From the NCBI GenBank assembly GCA_038049695.1, contig CP142454.1, forward strand, positions 14,116,501 to 14,180,500: a stretch of DNA of 64,000 bases, written 5' to 3'. The notes under the pieces are model-generated. The model had not been told where the DNA came from, did no database searches, and worked only from the letters and a program-made list of their open reading frames with translations. The position numbers and the translations under genes were made by a program. Shown here one piece after another: positions 24,673 through 36,387 of this stretch. The stretch is from Cinnamomum chago. Its lineage: Eukaryota > Streptophyta > Magnoliopsida > Laurales > Lauraceae. Position 1 is the stretch's first letter; every line of letters starts with the position of its first letter.

Positions 24673-27476
24673 ATGGCAGAAAAGCATCTCCACGAGCTGC
24701 TGGAAGAGAAACAAGAGCCTTTCGTTCTCAAGAACTACATCAACGAAAGACGCTGTCAGCTTAAGAGATCAGTAGCACAAACTCAGCTACAGCCCAAAAG
24801 ACGAAAACCCATCTCCCAAAATCCCACATTTCCAAGTAATTTATGCAAGAATCCTTGCCTTTTACCCTTCTTCGATTCCAACCCAACAAAATCCCCTCTT
24901 TTCGATTTCCATTCACCCCCCAAAACCCCATGTCGCAATTCCAATACTGTATTCCTCAACGTCCCTTCCAGAACCGCAGCTCTGCTGCTGGAATCCGCTC
25001 TCCGTATTCAAAAGCAATCATCTTCCTCTTTGAATCCGAAAAATCCCAGCTCTGGATTCTTTAACTCAGTTCTGAAAAGAATAGCCCTTCGGAAAAGGAC
25101 CCAGAAGCGAGAAATCTGCGGGAAAGAGAGTCAGGTATCTTTGAAAGACATGTTGAAATGGGACTCGCTTTATCGGGTGCATGAATTTGCAGAGACGACA
25201 GAAAATTCACCGAAAACAGAAGCCTATTCAGAGAAAGAGGGTACCCCAGATTTGGAATTTTTGTGTTCTTCCGAAAGGAGCGATTGGTGGATGGGTTTGG
25301 AAGGGAAATCAGTGGGTTTGGAGAGTTCGACCAGCTGTAGCAGTAGCAGGTCGGAGGAGTTGGAAGATATGGAGGTTGGAGAAGAAAGAGATGATGAATT
25401 CCGGTCGTGTGAAAAGGGTTTCTGCTCGAGCCCTTTTAGATTCCTAGGTGTCGAAGGATGGACGGAATCCGGCTTCCGGACGCCTGATTTCGGGTCTCCG
25501 GCGGAGAGTCCTGGTCGCCGGAAAACAGAGGTATGCCTTCTAGATTTTTCATTGAAAAAACAAACTTAAAACTTACATGACCGGAATACCCTTCGATTAT
25601 AGGAGTATTTTTGTCATTTCATGTCAAAATGCAAATATTTTCTTCCTGTATGTTTTTTTCCCTACCATTGCTTCTTCTTCAAAACTGCATTGCTATGTGA
25701 AGAAAAATGAAGGATTGCGTGCAATTGGCTTTTTCTGCCCTTGGAGAAATGGTTATTTTAGTAAAAAATCATTGCCAATTTGGCCTAGTTTTGGATTTGT
25801 GGAATTAAGTTTTCTTTGAACTCTGTTTCCTAGTGAATTTTGTCATTTATAATTAGTAAAACAACTATATTCTTGCATGAACTCTTGATTATGGGTAAAC
25901 CAGTTCACCTGTATTCTAATTACCAATATATGTCATCTTCTCTTTGGAAGGCAATGTCATTGTAAATGTGTTGTCTTTCTCGGGAAGCTGTTTCTTTCCA
26001 TGTTTGTCTTCTTTTTCCTTGGAAAAGCTAGGGGCATTTAAACTGTAATTCCCATAACAAGTCAGGGTGGTTTTAGTCACAACAAAATACAAAATTCGGT
26101 GTACATGGGACGAGATGGGGGATGGCATGCATGAGCATGACATGACACCACATCCGAAAATTCATAGGCACAATATGAAAGTTCTTGTCATTGGGGGAAA
26201 GGCACCAGTCATCGCAAAAGACGAACCATCTCCACATCATTCACACCCCCACACCGTCCAAAAGATGGGCCCCATAACACTTTTGATATTCATCCGACGG
26301 ATGATTTGAAAGCAAAACCAAATTCCTGTTGTCTTTGTTTTCCAATTTCCGAGTGGTTTCTGACCCACACAAAATCAGCAATGGACCTCACCACTCCTGG
26401 AAAGAAATCTTGGTGGGTCCTTTGATTTTGAAGTCGTGAACCTGACGTACTACCTGAGTGGAATGGGCTCTCTCATGTACTGGGGATTCTCGAGCGTGTG
26501 CACTGTTTCTCCCTGCAAAAGCTGATTGTCGTCTTGTGATCTGTTTTTCTCTCTATAAAAAACATTTGAATGAATTGGTAAAAAGGAGAGAGTAAGAAAC
26601 CCCGTCCTTGTCTTTATTCCAAGTGGCACACGTGCGACAAATCTGGGCTGTTATCCAATGGGCCACACTGTGGTCGTGCTGTCTGCTGATCTGCTGTGTA
26701 TTCTTTTCTTTCCTTTCAAAGAAACGAAGAGGACCAAAAAACATACACAAGTGGCCAATGGGCCACATTCTTTTTGACCATGGTTTGGAGCGTTTGGGGA
26801 ACGGTTCAGATTATGATTGAGAGAGGTCAACTGGTTGGCTAAACCTAACCAGTTGGGACTTGGGAGAGAGGTTTATATTTTACTAACCTGTGTTTTTTCT
26901 GACTAATACAAATAACGACCAGCTGTTTCATTTCATTTTATATAAATAATCATGTCTACTAATTAAAAAGATTTGGCTATTCACTTTGAGTATTCGTTAA
27001 ATTATTGAGAAAATCTACTGTTTTTCGTGTTAGAAGGATGAATGAAGATTTCATTAAATCAATGCCCATTGTGATAAATAAATGGTGAGGTGATAATGCG
27101 AAAGGGCCATTAAAAATCAAAGTCACATTACATTATGCGTTGGATTTCATAAACACCCCCAGTAGTAGCAGTACCCAGACATTGAAATTTCAATGAGCGT
27201 CAAGGGGGTTGGTTTATTAGAATTTTAGATGAATAGAGGTACTAGAAAAATCTCACTTTTGGTACCAGTAATTTTACTGGGTTGAGATGGGATTTGAATT
27301 CTGGTTGTTGACTTGGGAGTGTCTGTCAAAAATGTCAAATGATCAGGATGGGCCCAAAAGCATTTACAGGGTCTGTGACTCTGTGTCGGGTACTGGGTCC
27401 AGTATCCTGCATTCGGATTTTGGTTCGTGCCCGGCACGTGAACCCACTTAACATCAATGTCTCTGTCTGTGTGCAC

Positions 27477-27519
<43 letters not shown>

Positions 27520-29608
27520 GCATGGTTTTTAAAGTTTGATATTTGAATTGAAATGGGATATTCAAATATGGGTGGTCACGCAGGTAGAGGAAGTGGAAAA
27601 ACAGCTGTTTCCACCAACTGCTAGTGCTGATGACAAGTCCCTTTACGAAGCAGAGGAAGAGAATGAGCAGTTGAGCCCTGTTTCTGTCCTGGACGCTCCT
27701 TTCACTGAAGAAGAAGAAGAAGTTGATGAAGGAGAGGAAGAAGAAGACGACGATGGTGATGGTGATGGTGATGGTGATGGTTGCTTGCATGAGTTTGAGC
27801 ACTCACTGGCCACTGTACAGAGTACGTACACGCTTCCTCTTTCTTTGGGTTTTCCTTGTTGTTACCTGTTTGTACAGACCTTTTAATGGAATGCTATATA
27901 TGTATACCATTTACTTACATTTACTTACCATAAAACGCATTGGCCTGGGCAGCGCTGCACCCTTGTACACTGTACAATACATATACAACCACACATGCAA
28001 TGTGCTGTGCGTCGGTGGGGAGCAGGACCCTATGTAATGTTGGTCCCCATCATGTGATTGTTAATAATCTGGCTTCTGATCTCCTCTGAGGCCAGGTCCC
28101 AAGAATCCCTCGTATTGATCATGGGAATGGCTGGGTCAAACTCTACTCCAACCGAGGTTGGGCCTACCGTTTGATTTAATTAATTAAATGTTAAGTGGTT
28201 TTGGAAATATGAGTGAGGCTCAGCTGACATATTATTTGCCAGGATGACCTCAAAGGATCATTGGAAATCAATTCAAAGCCATCACCCTAACAATGCTAAT
28301 AATTTAAGTCTCAAGAAAATCATGGGTCCATCTGCATTGGTATCTTTTAGCCTTCACCATTCACCTCATAGAATTCACACCTTTCCTACTTTAATAATAA
28401 TCCTTTCCTTCGTTGAAATTCATTTGACCACAAACTCCTATGTATTTAATTATGATGTATTCTAGTGCAAACAAATAAGCCTTAAATGCATGGATTAAAT
28501 ACATAGGAAATGGTCCGCTATTGGATTGATGGCATTCATAACATTGAAAAATTCCATTCAGTTTTTAGGGAGCGAATCACCTGATCAGTCCAATAGTAGG
28601 CTCCACTGTGATAGTAGTGAGGGCATGGTCAATATTTGGGTTGGCAGTGTATGTTAGCTACATGCTCATCTGCAACAATAATAGCATTTGATGAAAGATC
28701 AGTCATATTATCTTTGTTTCTGTTTTAAAACTCATTGTGCCCTTGTCAAATTGATTTCAGGCTAAACATTATATTCGCATCTTGGAACTTATCATAATCA
28801 TCTATTAAATAATATTCAACCAAGAAGAGTATTGTGAGAGTATCTTTAGTAACTGATAAGTAGGACCTATAATCAATTACCCCATCAATAAATCTCGAGC
28901 TCCTGCACATTTCATATCTCCGATGGAGGAGCAATTCAGTTGGTAGTGGAATTGCAATATTTCTCTATCCTTGGTAGGACTCACTGAATCAATGGCCAAG
29001 ATCATCTTATCCAATTTATCACCTCATGCTAGATGTCTATTGATTGCCTCTTTCATCTACTCTGTTTCTTTATAGGAGTCAAGCACCGGCTATTGAATAA
29101 ACTCAGAAGGTTTGAGAGATTGGCAGCATTAGATCCCCTAGAATTGGAGAAGAGAATTGCCCAAGACGAAGAAGACTGCGAAGAAGAAGATGGTGATAAC
29201 AAGGACAGGAGCAGCATCGAAACAAATGAAAGACAAGTGAAGTCAGTGGTGGCATTAGAGCATGAAAACACAACGGAATTCATTAAGAAAGTATTAATTC
29301 CATTAGATGGTCCTGATGTACATCGACAGATACCGTCTACTGGGAAAAGTCTAGTATTGGATCTGGCCAAGGAAGAGACAGAAGAGGGAACTATAGACAG
29401 GGAAGTGCTGGTGAAGAGAGTCTGTAAGAAGATCGAGTGGTGGAAGAACGTTGAATACAATACCATTGACATGACTGTGGAGCTGGATTTTACGAGAGAG
29501 CGCAATGAGTGGCTGAGGAATCCAAAGGAGGTTCAAGAGATTGTGATCAAGTTCGAGTATGTCATCTTGGGGTCTTTGGTTGATGAGCTTTTAACTGATC
29601 TTAACTGA
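24673..29608 (+). CDS. TRM/DUF4378-family protein, 3 exons, 542 aa
   Basis: Join of 24673-25530, 27584-27821 and 29076-29608. The start is the ATG opening MAEKHLHELLEE, after a CT-rich leader. Introns are GT-AG: GAG|GTATGC ... CACGCAG, and ACAGA|GTACGT ... TTTATAG; the frame is kept exactly (858 + 238 + 533 nt). The N-terminal block (residues 1-35, with QEPFVLKNYI) matches my memory of Arabidopsis TON1-recruiting-motif proteins of the TRM27/28 type. Residues 317-324 give the SPVSVLDA core of that family. An acidic run with five Asp-Gly pairs follows. The C-terminal 80 residues (VCKKIEWW... to VDELLTDLN) look like a DUF4378 end. Known TRM proteins act at cortical microtubules with TON1; that role is inferred here. 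The exact orthologue is uncertain, the family fairly sure. Confidence 0.8.
25531..27583 (+). other. intron 1 of the TRM-like gene
   Basis: A 2053-bp intron with GT and AG ends. It holds a (GA)n run of about 17 units at 27480-27514 close to the acceptor and no recognisable inserted gene. The frame stays open for about 13 codons past the donor, so the 298-codon read-through seen there is not the protein. Confidence 0.7.
27752..27781 (+). repeat. (GATGGT)5 coding microsatellite
   Basis: Five hexamers inside exon 2 of the TRM-like gene encode (Asp-Gly)5. Because the unit is a multiple of three, length changes would keep the frame. Confidence 0.9.
27822..29075 (+). other. intron 2 of the TRM-like gene
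   Basis: A 1254-bp intron, donor GTACGT and acceptor TTTATAG, AT-rich, with no recognised gene or mobile element. Confidence 0.7.
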
Positions 29609-29613
29609 TAGAG

Positions 29614-29615
<2 letters not shown>

Positions 29616-29659
<44 letters not shown>
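29616..29659 (+). repeat. (GA)22 microsatellite in the 3' UTR
   Basis: Uninterrupted GA run starting seven bases after the TRM-like stop codon. Confidence 0.9.
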
Positions 29660-29663
<4 letters not shown>

Positions 29664-30609
29664 TGGGAGCGCGCATTTCTCCATCTGTGATTCTTCTAAT
29701 TTGTTAATTTGTAGTAGAACATGTAACTGATGGGGTAGAGCAGGTTGTCCTTTAAATGGGGAGATTTGTGTATCCTAGACTTCCCAGTTCCAAAGCAATG
29801 CCAAATATATGTTCATCCTTGTAAGGGCCTTTTCTGTTTTTCAATTTGTTTCCTGTTGAGGGTTTTGTGTGATGAGAGTTAGGGACTGCAAAACACTGAT
29901 TCTCTGATCATCCCATCGGCCCGATTCACACTCGAAAAGGCGGTTATGGACAACTCTGAGGTTCAGGTGACTGTGACCCAATTGCAACTATGTGATAGGC
30001 TTTTGTTGGACTTGGGTATTTACTGGGCTTGGGCTGTTATTTGGGCTTTAGTGAACTTGGACATGCATTAACCTTGAGCCCTTGTCCGATGGACGTGCCC
30101 CACAGATCATCATTGGTAGGACCGGCTGGATATCTGACGGTCCGGTGTTGGACCTGAATTAATATTTGGATGTCTGGAATGCTTACCCGATCTGAACCCT
30201 GGTTGATGTGAGCCCATTGACAGGACTACCTGAAGGATGAGAAATGATATTTGGGCCGTCCTCCTTTTAAAATGTGGGCCTGTTTCATATTTGGGTCAGG
30301 GTTTTTGTTAAATGATGGACAGCCCGAATCTCAGAATAGTCCGGGGGAAAACCCTGCCCGGCCTGACCCAATGCCCTTAATGTGCTTGCTCAGGCCTGAC
30401 ATGTTTCAGGAGGGCTGGGCTTAGAAAGGAACTTACGGTCGTGTCCGGCTTGGACTGGACATGCACTTGCGGCCTGTGCTTCTACAGTCAAGGTAGAATT
30501 AGATATGCCATGGCAATGAACACCCTGGATTTGACCCTTTAATTCCTTAGCCAACTTTGGTAAGACTATAAATATGATGATGAGGTATGTCTGGGGATGC
30601 AAAGGGGGA

Positions 30610-31137
30610 TTGAAATTCACTTATGAGCCGGAGGTTCAGACCAGTAAAAAATCAGGTTTGAAACATGTTTTAGGTTCCGATTCGTTAACGGGTTTGAATC
30701 CAGAACTCAATTTCGGTTCCGATTGATAAATGGTTCGGTTTTAGGTCCTTATAGATTCCTACCTATGGACCTACGACCCAACATGTCTGTCTTTAATATT
30801 GCAGACTGTGGCTCAAAAACAATTTTTGTTAGTAATTTTTATATTAAATCCTGAAGGTATTAGACATGATGCATTGTTATAAGTTGAATGACATCCTTAC
30901 TTAAAGAAAAATAATATAAAAAAAAAGATATTAGAACTAATTTTGAAACTAGATTCTAGTGCTCTAGTTGGACCTGGTTCCAGAATCGGATCAAGGTAGT
31001 GCTATCATAACCAGGTCTGGATTAACAGAATAGAATTCGAGTCAGAACTGAACCTAGAACCGAAATTGTTATTTAGACGGGTCTAGGTCTGGATCTAAGA
31101 TGGTTCTGACCCAGAATTGTCCAATTTGCAACTAGGG
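30610..31137. mobile_element. degenerate dispersed repeat, hAT-like
   Basis: Shares several blocks in order with 63705-64000: the AGGTTTGAAAC block, GATTCGTTAACGGGTT, GGACCTACGACCC / GGGACCCGATAC, and TTATAAGTTGAATGACAT. The second copy opens TAGGGTTGTAAATG and this copy ends TTTGCAACTAG, which are complementary in the manner of hAT-type terminal repeats. No coding capacity. The left boundary is not certain. Confidence 0.45.
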
Positions 31138-32534
31138 CTCTTAATCCGGCCCTCTAATGAGGGAGCCCGGCTTGGCGCTCAAAACCTCACAAAGCTTGGG
31201 CTTTTATTTTTGTCCTAAAGCTCGATGGTAGAGGTAGGGCTTAATTTTAAAAAGCCCGCAAGTTTGAGGGCTAGACTTGGACCCTGCCCTCAGTCTATTA
31301 GTATATAAGATAAATAATATCTATAATATATAAAATAGATAGGAGATTTTACCATGAATTTTGAAGAAGCCGAAAAGGATTCTGCCAATTACATTTTATT
31401 TTTCATTTTCTGGGATACTTGGGACTCATCAAAGATTCAGGCATGGGGAAGAATGAAAAACTCAAACATTCTTTCTCTTGAAAGGAAAATAACAGTTACG
31501 AGAAATTCAGACAAAATTGACTTCTCCTTGAGCCACGTCCACGTCAGTAAATGGAATCGGCACTCGTCCTCATTGCATCTCCTACCCTTTCCCTATCACC
31601 TTTCGTTTCACATAAACCCATTAACGAAACACAAGCATTCAAAGCCCGTGTGATGCACGGTTTAATATCATGGAGTTGAATTGGAATTTAGAATTAATAT
31701 TCTAATTAATTATTAAATAATAAAAAGTGACTAGAAGTATTCAATATCTTTGCATTTCTTCTAAGGCATCGCACCGGCTTTGAAACGCATAGCCGAAGAA
31801 ATGTGGGCTATCCCCCGGGGGGGCGGGGGGGGGCTTTGAAATGCATGGCCAAAGAAATGTGGGCTATCGGGGTGGTTGTTTTTTTTTCGATTTTTGAATT
31901 TTTGTTTTCCTTTGACAAGGACTTAAACAGAGGTTTTGTGAAACTTGTTAACACTCATACACAGTCATTATGTTTTTTTATTTTTATTTTTACTTTTACT
32001 TTTGCATAGTTATATTAAACTGGGAAATCATGTAATATGATACCTGTTGATATTTGTGTAATGTAATGTTCCCTACTCACATGCTGGAATAGTGGGATGT
32101 CTAAAGTAAAGAACACCACCGTGTCGTTTTCAAGGGGGCCGTGAACCAGGGGTATATGATTCCTGGCCCGAATGTCATCAGCAAGTTCACCAATACAGCA
32201 CACAGTCGTGCTATCCCGTCCGACTGGAGACCGAATTCAGGCCCTGATCCCCCAGGTCGAGCCGAGGACTTTTCTTTATTACCTATGTCCTCATCATTCA
32301 ATTACTCTAGGAACTTCTTTATTACCTATGTCCTCGTCATTCAATCCTTCCCGCCCACTCCAAAATAAACACGTCAGACGTATGTACCGTTTTCATTTTC
32401 ATTGACATATGTGCCATTTTTCATTTTCATTGCTTTTAAAGCTGATTTTCAGTATAAAATAAAATTGTTTGGTTCTTGACCTGCTTTGAGCCGCGCAGGC
32501 AATTCTACAATTTTCTTTCATTTGAAAGAACCTT

Positions 32535-32912
32535 CGAATTAGTTCCACACCTCTTCGTTGCTTTGAATTTGTTTTAATTATATGTTGTAGATTTTTTTTA
32601 AGGTATCAAGCAAACTTATATAAGAGAAACCTAAGAGAATTTTGAATATTGGGTTTAACATTTTTAACATAACCCATCATTTCAAAAGACTTAAAACTGA
32701 AATTCAACAATTTCAAAAGTCTTAATTCAACTTTACGTCAATCAGATACTAAAAGGTAATAAATTTAAAATCTTCACATCCTTCTCAGAATTAGTTCCAC
32801 ACCTCCTCATTCCTTTGGAATTTTTTTATGGGAAGTAGATATTTTAAAGTGGTAAAGCAAATTGATATAAGAAAGACCGCAGTAAATCTTGAATATTGAG
32901 TTTAGAATTTGG
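32535..32912. repeat. two imperfect direct copies of a ~125-bp unit
   Basis: (C)GAATTAGTTCCACACCTC begins each copy (about 32535 and 32789), followed by TTTGAATTT/TTTGGAATTT, AAGCAAA(C/T)T(T/G)ATATAAGA and TTGAATATTG(G/A)GTTTA. Spacing is 254 bp. Confidence 0.65.
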
Positions 32913-33285
32913 ATACACCCATAGAGAATTTGAGGATGATTAAACTCAATAGGACAATTGTCAAATACTCAAACGGTAAATGAAGTTGCTTTTACTCCTT
33001 GATGCCTCAAAAGTGGAAAATATGTATGCAAATATTTTATTTGCTATAAATGGTGTTACTACATTGACTACTGTAATCAAATTTACCAAATAATTAACAA
33101 GATCCGGTAAACCAAGTTTGATTCTCAGGTTCCATAATTTGAAATCTGGTCCCTATACCCTTTCCCCATAAAGTGTTATTTTATTTATTAAATATTATAA
33201 CAAAGCTAAACTTGGGTGTTTATTTTTAAATTTTTTATTTAATTTGGATAATGATAACCAGTTTGGGCATACTCTTTTTCTGAGT

Positions 33286-33410
33286 TTTTTTTTTTTTTTT
33301 TGTTTTTTTTGTTTTTTTTTTTGCTAACGGAGGGTTCCCAACCCTTTAGGCTGGACTAATCCCTCCGGACCCAGAGGGAAGCCGGGTAAATCCCCTGTAG
33401 CCCTAGTGTT
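33286..33410 (-). mobile_element. truncated SINE (family 2) with 17-bp target duplication
   Basis: A T-rich run is followed by GCTAACGGAGGGTTCCCAACC, the reverse complement of the 3' end of the SINE at 21516-21741. Only the last ~90 bp of the body is present, so it is 5'-truncated. ATACTCTTTTTCTGAGT occurs on both sides (33269-33285 and 33411-33427), a perfect 17-bp target site duplication that fixes the borders. Confidence 0.85.
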
Positions 33411-33427
33411 ATACTCTTTTTCTGAGT

Positions 33428-34026
33428 GAAGTCAAAACCAACATTCCAATACAAAATGGTATCATGGCAGTTAGAAATACAGGCCGTCTCAGGCCCACCC
33501 AGCCAAGCCTAATTATTGCAAATTTTGTTATGATGCGACCAACATCATTTAAGGTTCCTTTTTATTTTATTTATTAAATATTATAATACAACTTAATTTG
33601 GGTATTTATTTTAATCTTTTACTTAATTTGGATGATAATAACCCGTGCATCCATAATTCCATAATGCACGGTCACTGATTTATCTTCCAGCTTTCATAAC
33701 TGTTTCAATTTCAAATTCATGATGGGAGGAACTCAAAACAAACTGAAAGAAGATCCAAAGAGTCAGAAAGTAATTATCCTGAATTGAAGACATATAACTA
33801 TGCTACGGCTAGAAAGCTACTGAGATTTGGGGATGGCCAAGAGAAGGTTGGTACAGAAGGTGAAGATGCTCCAAAAGCAGAGTCAGCCTCTACGGTAAAT
33901 AAGAAGGGTTAGGTAATAAACCATCCAAGTGTGGAAAATCAAGTCAACAATTTCTTATGATTAATTAAAAAAAAAAACAGATCTTCTACATGAAAAAAAT
34001 CAAGTCAATCTGGTTGATTACATGAT
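33428..34026. other. intergenic, direct repeat of an AT-rich block
   Basis: An ~85-bp block (TTTATTTATTAAATATTATAA ... ATTTGGATxATxATAACC) occurs at about 33180-33268 and again at 33561-33651, on either side of the truncated SINE. No gene. Confidence 0.45.
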
Positions 34027-34031
34027 CCCTC

Positions 34032-34532
34032 TGTCACGACCTAAGCCCGAGATCAGAGTCATTAGGGCTAAACCCTGGGTCGCGATGGCAATCATACTTA
34101 CTCCCGTAAACTCCGAATTAACCGAAGTTAAGACGAAGTCCACAAGGATCTTGCATCCGAACCTGTTTTGTACAATTGTGCGGAAAATATACATAGATAT
34201 ACATTGACAACCATTTAAAAACTAACCAAGTCCTTTATACGAAAGGTAAAGCTCAATATACAAGCTTTCATTCACAATTAAATCAACCATTGCATATTCA
34301 AAATACAATGCATGTGACATCATTTACAATTCCCAAAATGAAGATATATAAAACAAACGTCTCTAAACAGTTTCCAAAATATTTCAATGTATTCGCTCTC
34401 AGGTCATGTCCATTCGATTAGACCTCTTGGAGGTATCGGATTGGCATCCTCCGCTGGCGGTACAGTCTCTGCGGGACCGGCACGGGCAACTGGGCCTGTA
34501 ATATCATCAGTAATACCGTGAACACGATGGTT

Positions 34533-34570
<38 letters not shown>

Positions 34571-36387
34571 GATCTATGGCATGTACGACAATTAATTGAT
34601 TTAACAGTTCTAAACAATCAATGCTATACAGTTTCTTGTGCAACAGCAAACACAAGTAATAATACATTGGCAATTACCATAGTATTGGTTTCAATTCGGT
34701 TCTTTCCAAAGGAAGTATTTCATATTCATTCATTTCAGTATTCATATTCATTACATTAAGTATTTATTAATTGCTTATCAATAGGACTTGTCAGTCCAAT
34801 GTATGACTTTTCAGTCTATGACCTTTCGGTTCAATAAGGTGGGATCTTTCAGTGTCTAGATCAGAGATCATTGGTATCATCACGGAGCTCCGGAACGCCC
34901 CCAAATCCATCTACTGCAGTAGAATTATTCGTTACATTGTTACTTTTATAAATGTCTATTCATTACTTTATTCAGTTCAACTTCATGAGGAATCTAGGAA
35001 ACCACTATGTAGCGCCAGACTCACAACGATTCTAGTCAATCCTATTCCAATTCTAAAAACAATTATCTAAACTAAACAATTGAGTGAAACGTTCGTTATC
35101 AATGCACGTATTACTGTAGATGACATTACTTAGTTAAATTTGATCATTAAGATAACTTTAGCTAACACTTATGAAGGTTTAGACATCATTAATATTAGCC
35201 TCAACGGTTAGGCTTTCAATTCAGGAATTTCATGTCGAAGAAGACAGTTTTCAGTTGTCTCGGTCGACCTGGCCCTTGCCTGGTCGACCCCATACACAAC
35301 AATTCCTGTCAACCTGAGAAACTCAGGTCGACCTCCTCCTTATGTGCCCGGTCGACCCGGCCAAGGCTCGGTCAACCGACAGTTGTAAGCAATAATAGGG
35401 AAATAGTGTTTTGGTCAGGTTCTAGGGAACCTGATCCTGTGTGGTCGGTCGACCGCGTGAACTGCTGGAACATAACCTGAGTTCTGGAATTGCAGTGAAA
35501 TGGATCCAAATCCATTTCTTTTTCTTCCTTGAACCTGATATGAATTTGATATACAACCAATTCATGGGAACAATAAGTCCATACTACTACTAATAATCCA
35601 CCTAATCAAACCATAAATACTATAATCCATTTCATTAGGTTAATAACCTAGTTATCATAGTTTCAAACTTCTAACACATACATCAACGTATCAACATCTA
35701 AATCCTCATTTTCCCATATAATTCAAGGGAGATAACATGTCAAGCATAAACATAGATATATACTTGCATTTGTTTGAAGATTAATGCACAAAACCTCTTT
35801 GTTTAGATTGCCTTTGAGATGGAATCCTCAATTCAAACCTTGTAGCTCTAAGAAGACCTTAAGGAGAAGATTAAGAAGGTGAAAGCTCTTCACTTGGATC
35901 ACTCCAAGCTCCTCACTTGTTGTTGATGAAGATGAAATGGAAGAAAGAAGAGAAAAAGGATGAAGAATGAGCCTAGGGTTTGCAATGAGATGAATGAAGC
36001 TCATTTTAGGTTATATAAGCTCCCATTTTGCGTTTAAGTCCTTTAATCTCTCTAAATTACGAATCGAGTCAAATGAAGGGTCATTTGATCCATTTCTCGC
36101 CAAACAACTTCTAGTCTTTTTTGAAATTTATCGTACTCGTTAAGATACACACGCTGGTATCAAAGTTTCCATATTCGACAAAATACGTAAAGATTCGTAT
36201 TTATGAAAAAGTCTTTAGTTTGCTTGTTCGAATCTAAATTCTACTCAATAACCTTGATTACCATTTCATTAAGCCTAACTTATTCATTTTAGGCTAATTC
36301 AATTCCATTTGACTATAAATCACTATTAGTGCAATTAAACATGATTATTTAGCCTTAAATTTCAATTAATTAGAGTTACATCTCACA
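34032..36387 (-). mobile_element. gypsy-type solo LTR, minus orientation
   Basis: On the minus strand it begins TGTGAGATGTAACTC and ends GGGTCGTGACA-like DNA (plus strand TGTCACGACCTAAGCCC at 34032), both typical of long Del/Tekay-type plant LTRs. A TATA-like GAGCTTATATAACC on the minus strand (near 36010) is followed by a leader. Length 2356 bp. No PBS, PPT or coding part adjoins it. Flanking pentamers do not match (CCCTC and GAACC). A (TA)n run lies inside at 34540-34566. Confidence 0.65.

Larger units (their letters stand above)
29660..33268. other. intergenic with worn repeats
   Basis: 29660-29900 is the probable 3' UTR and end of the TRM-like gene. 30000-30600 is GGCCC-rich repeat debris. 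30610-31137 and 32535-32912 are listed separately. No further gene is supported. A GC-richer patch at 32100-32270 has no family I recognise. Confidence 0.4.

Noticed and set aside
25531..25569. Read-through of exon 1 into intron 1 as a 298-aa protein
   Set aside because: GAG|GTATGC is a good donor, and the family continues in exons 2 and 3 in phase; the extra 12 residues are intron.
27335..27802. 155-codon minus-strand frame
   Set aside because: It is the shadow of the acidic GA-rich exon 2 and the GA microsatellite on the other strand.
29033..29075. ATG at 29033 as the start of a separate gene
   Set aside because: Codons 29033-29075 are the pyrimidine-rich acceptor region; exon 3 begins at 29076 and joins exon 2 in phase.
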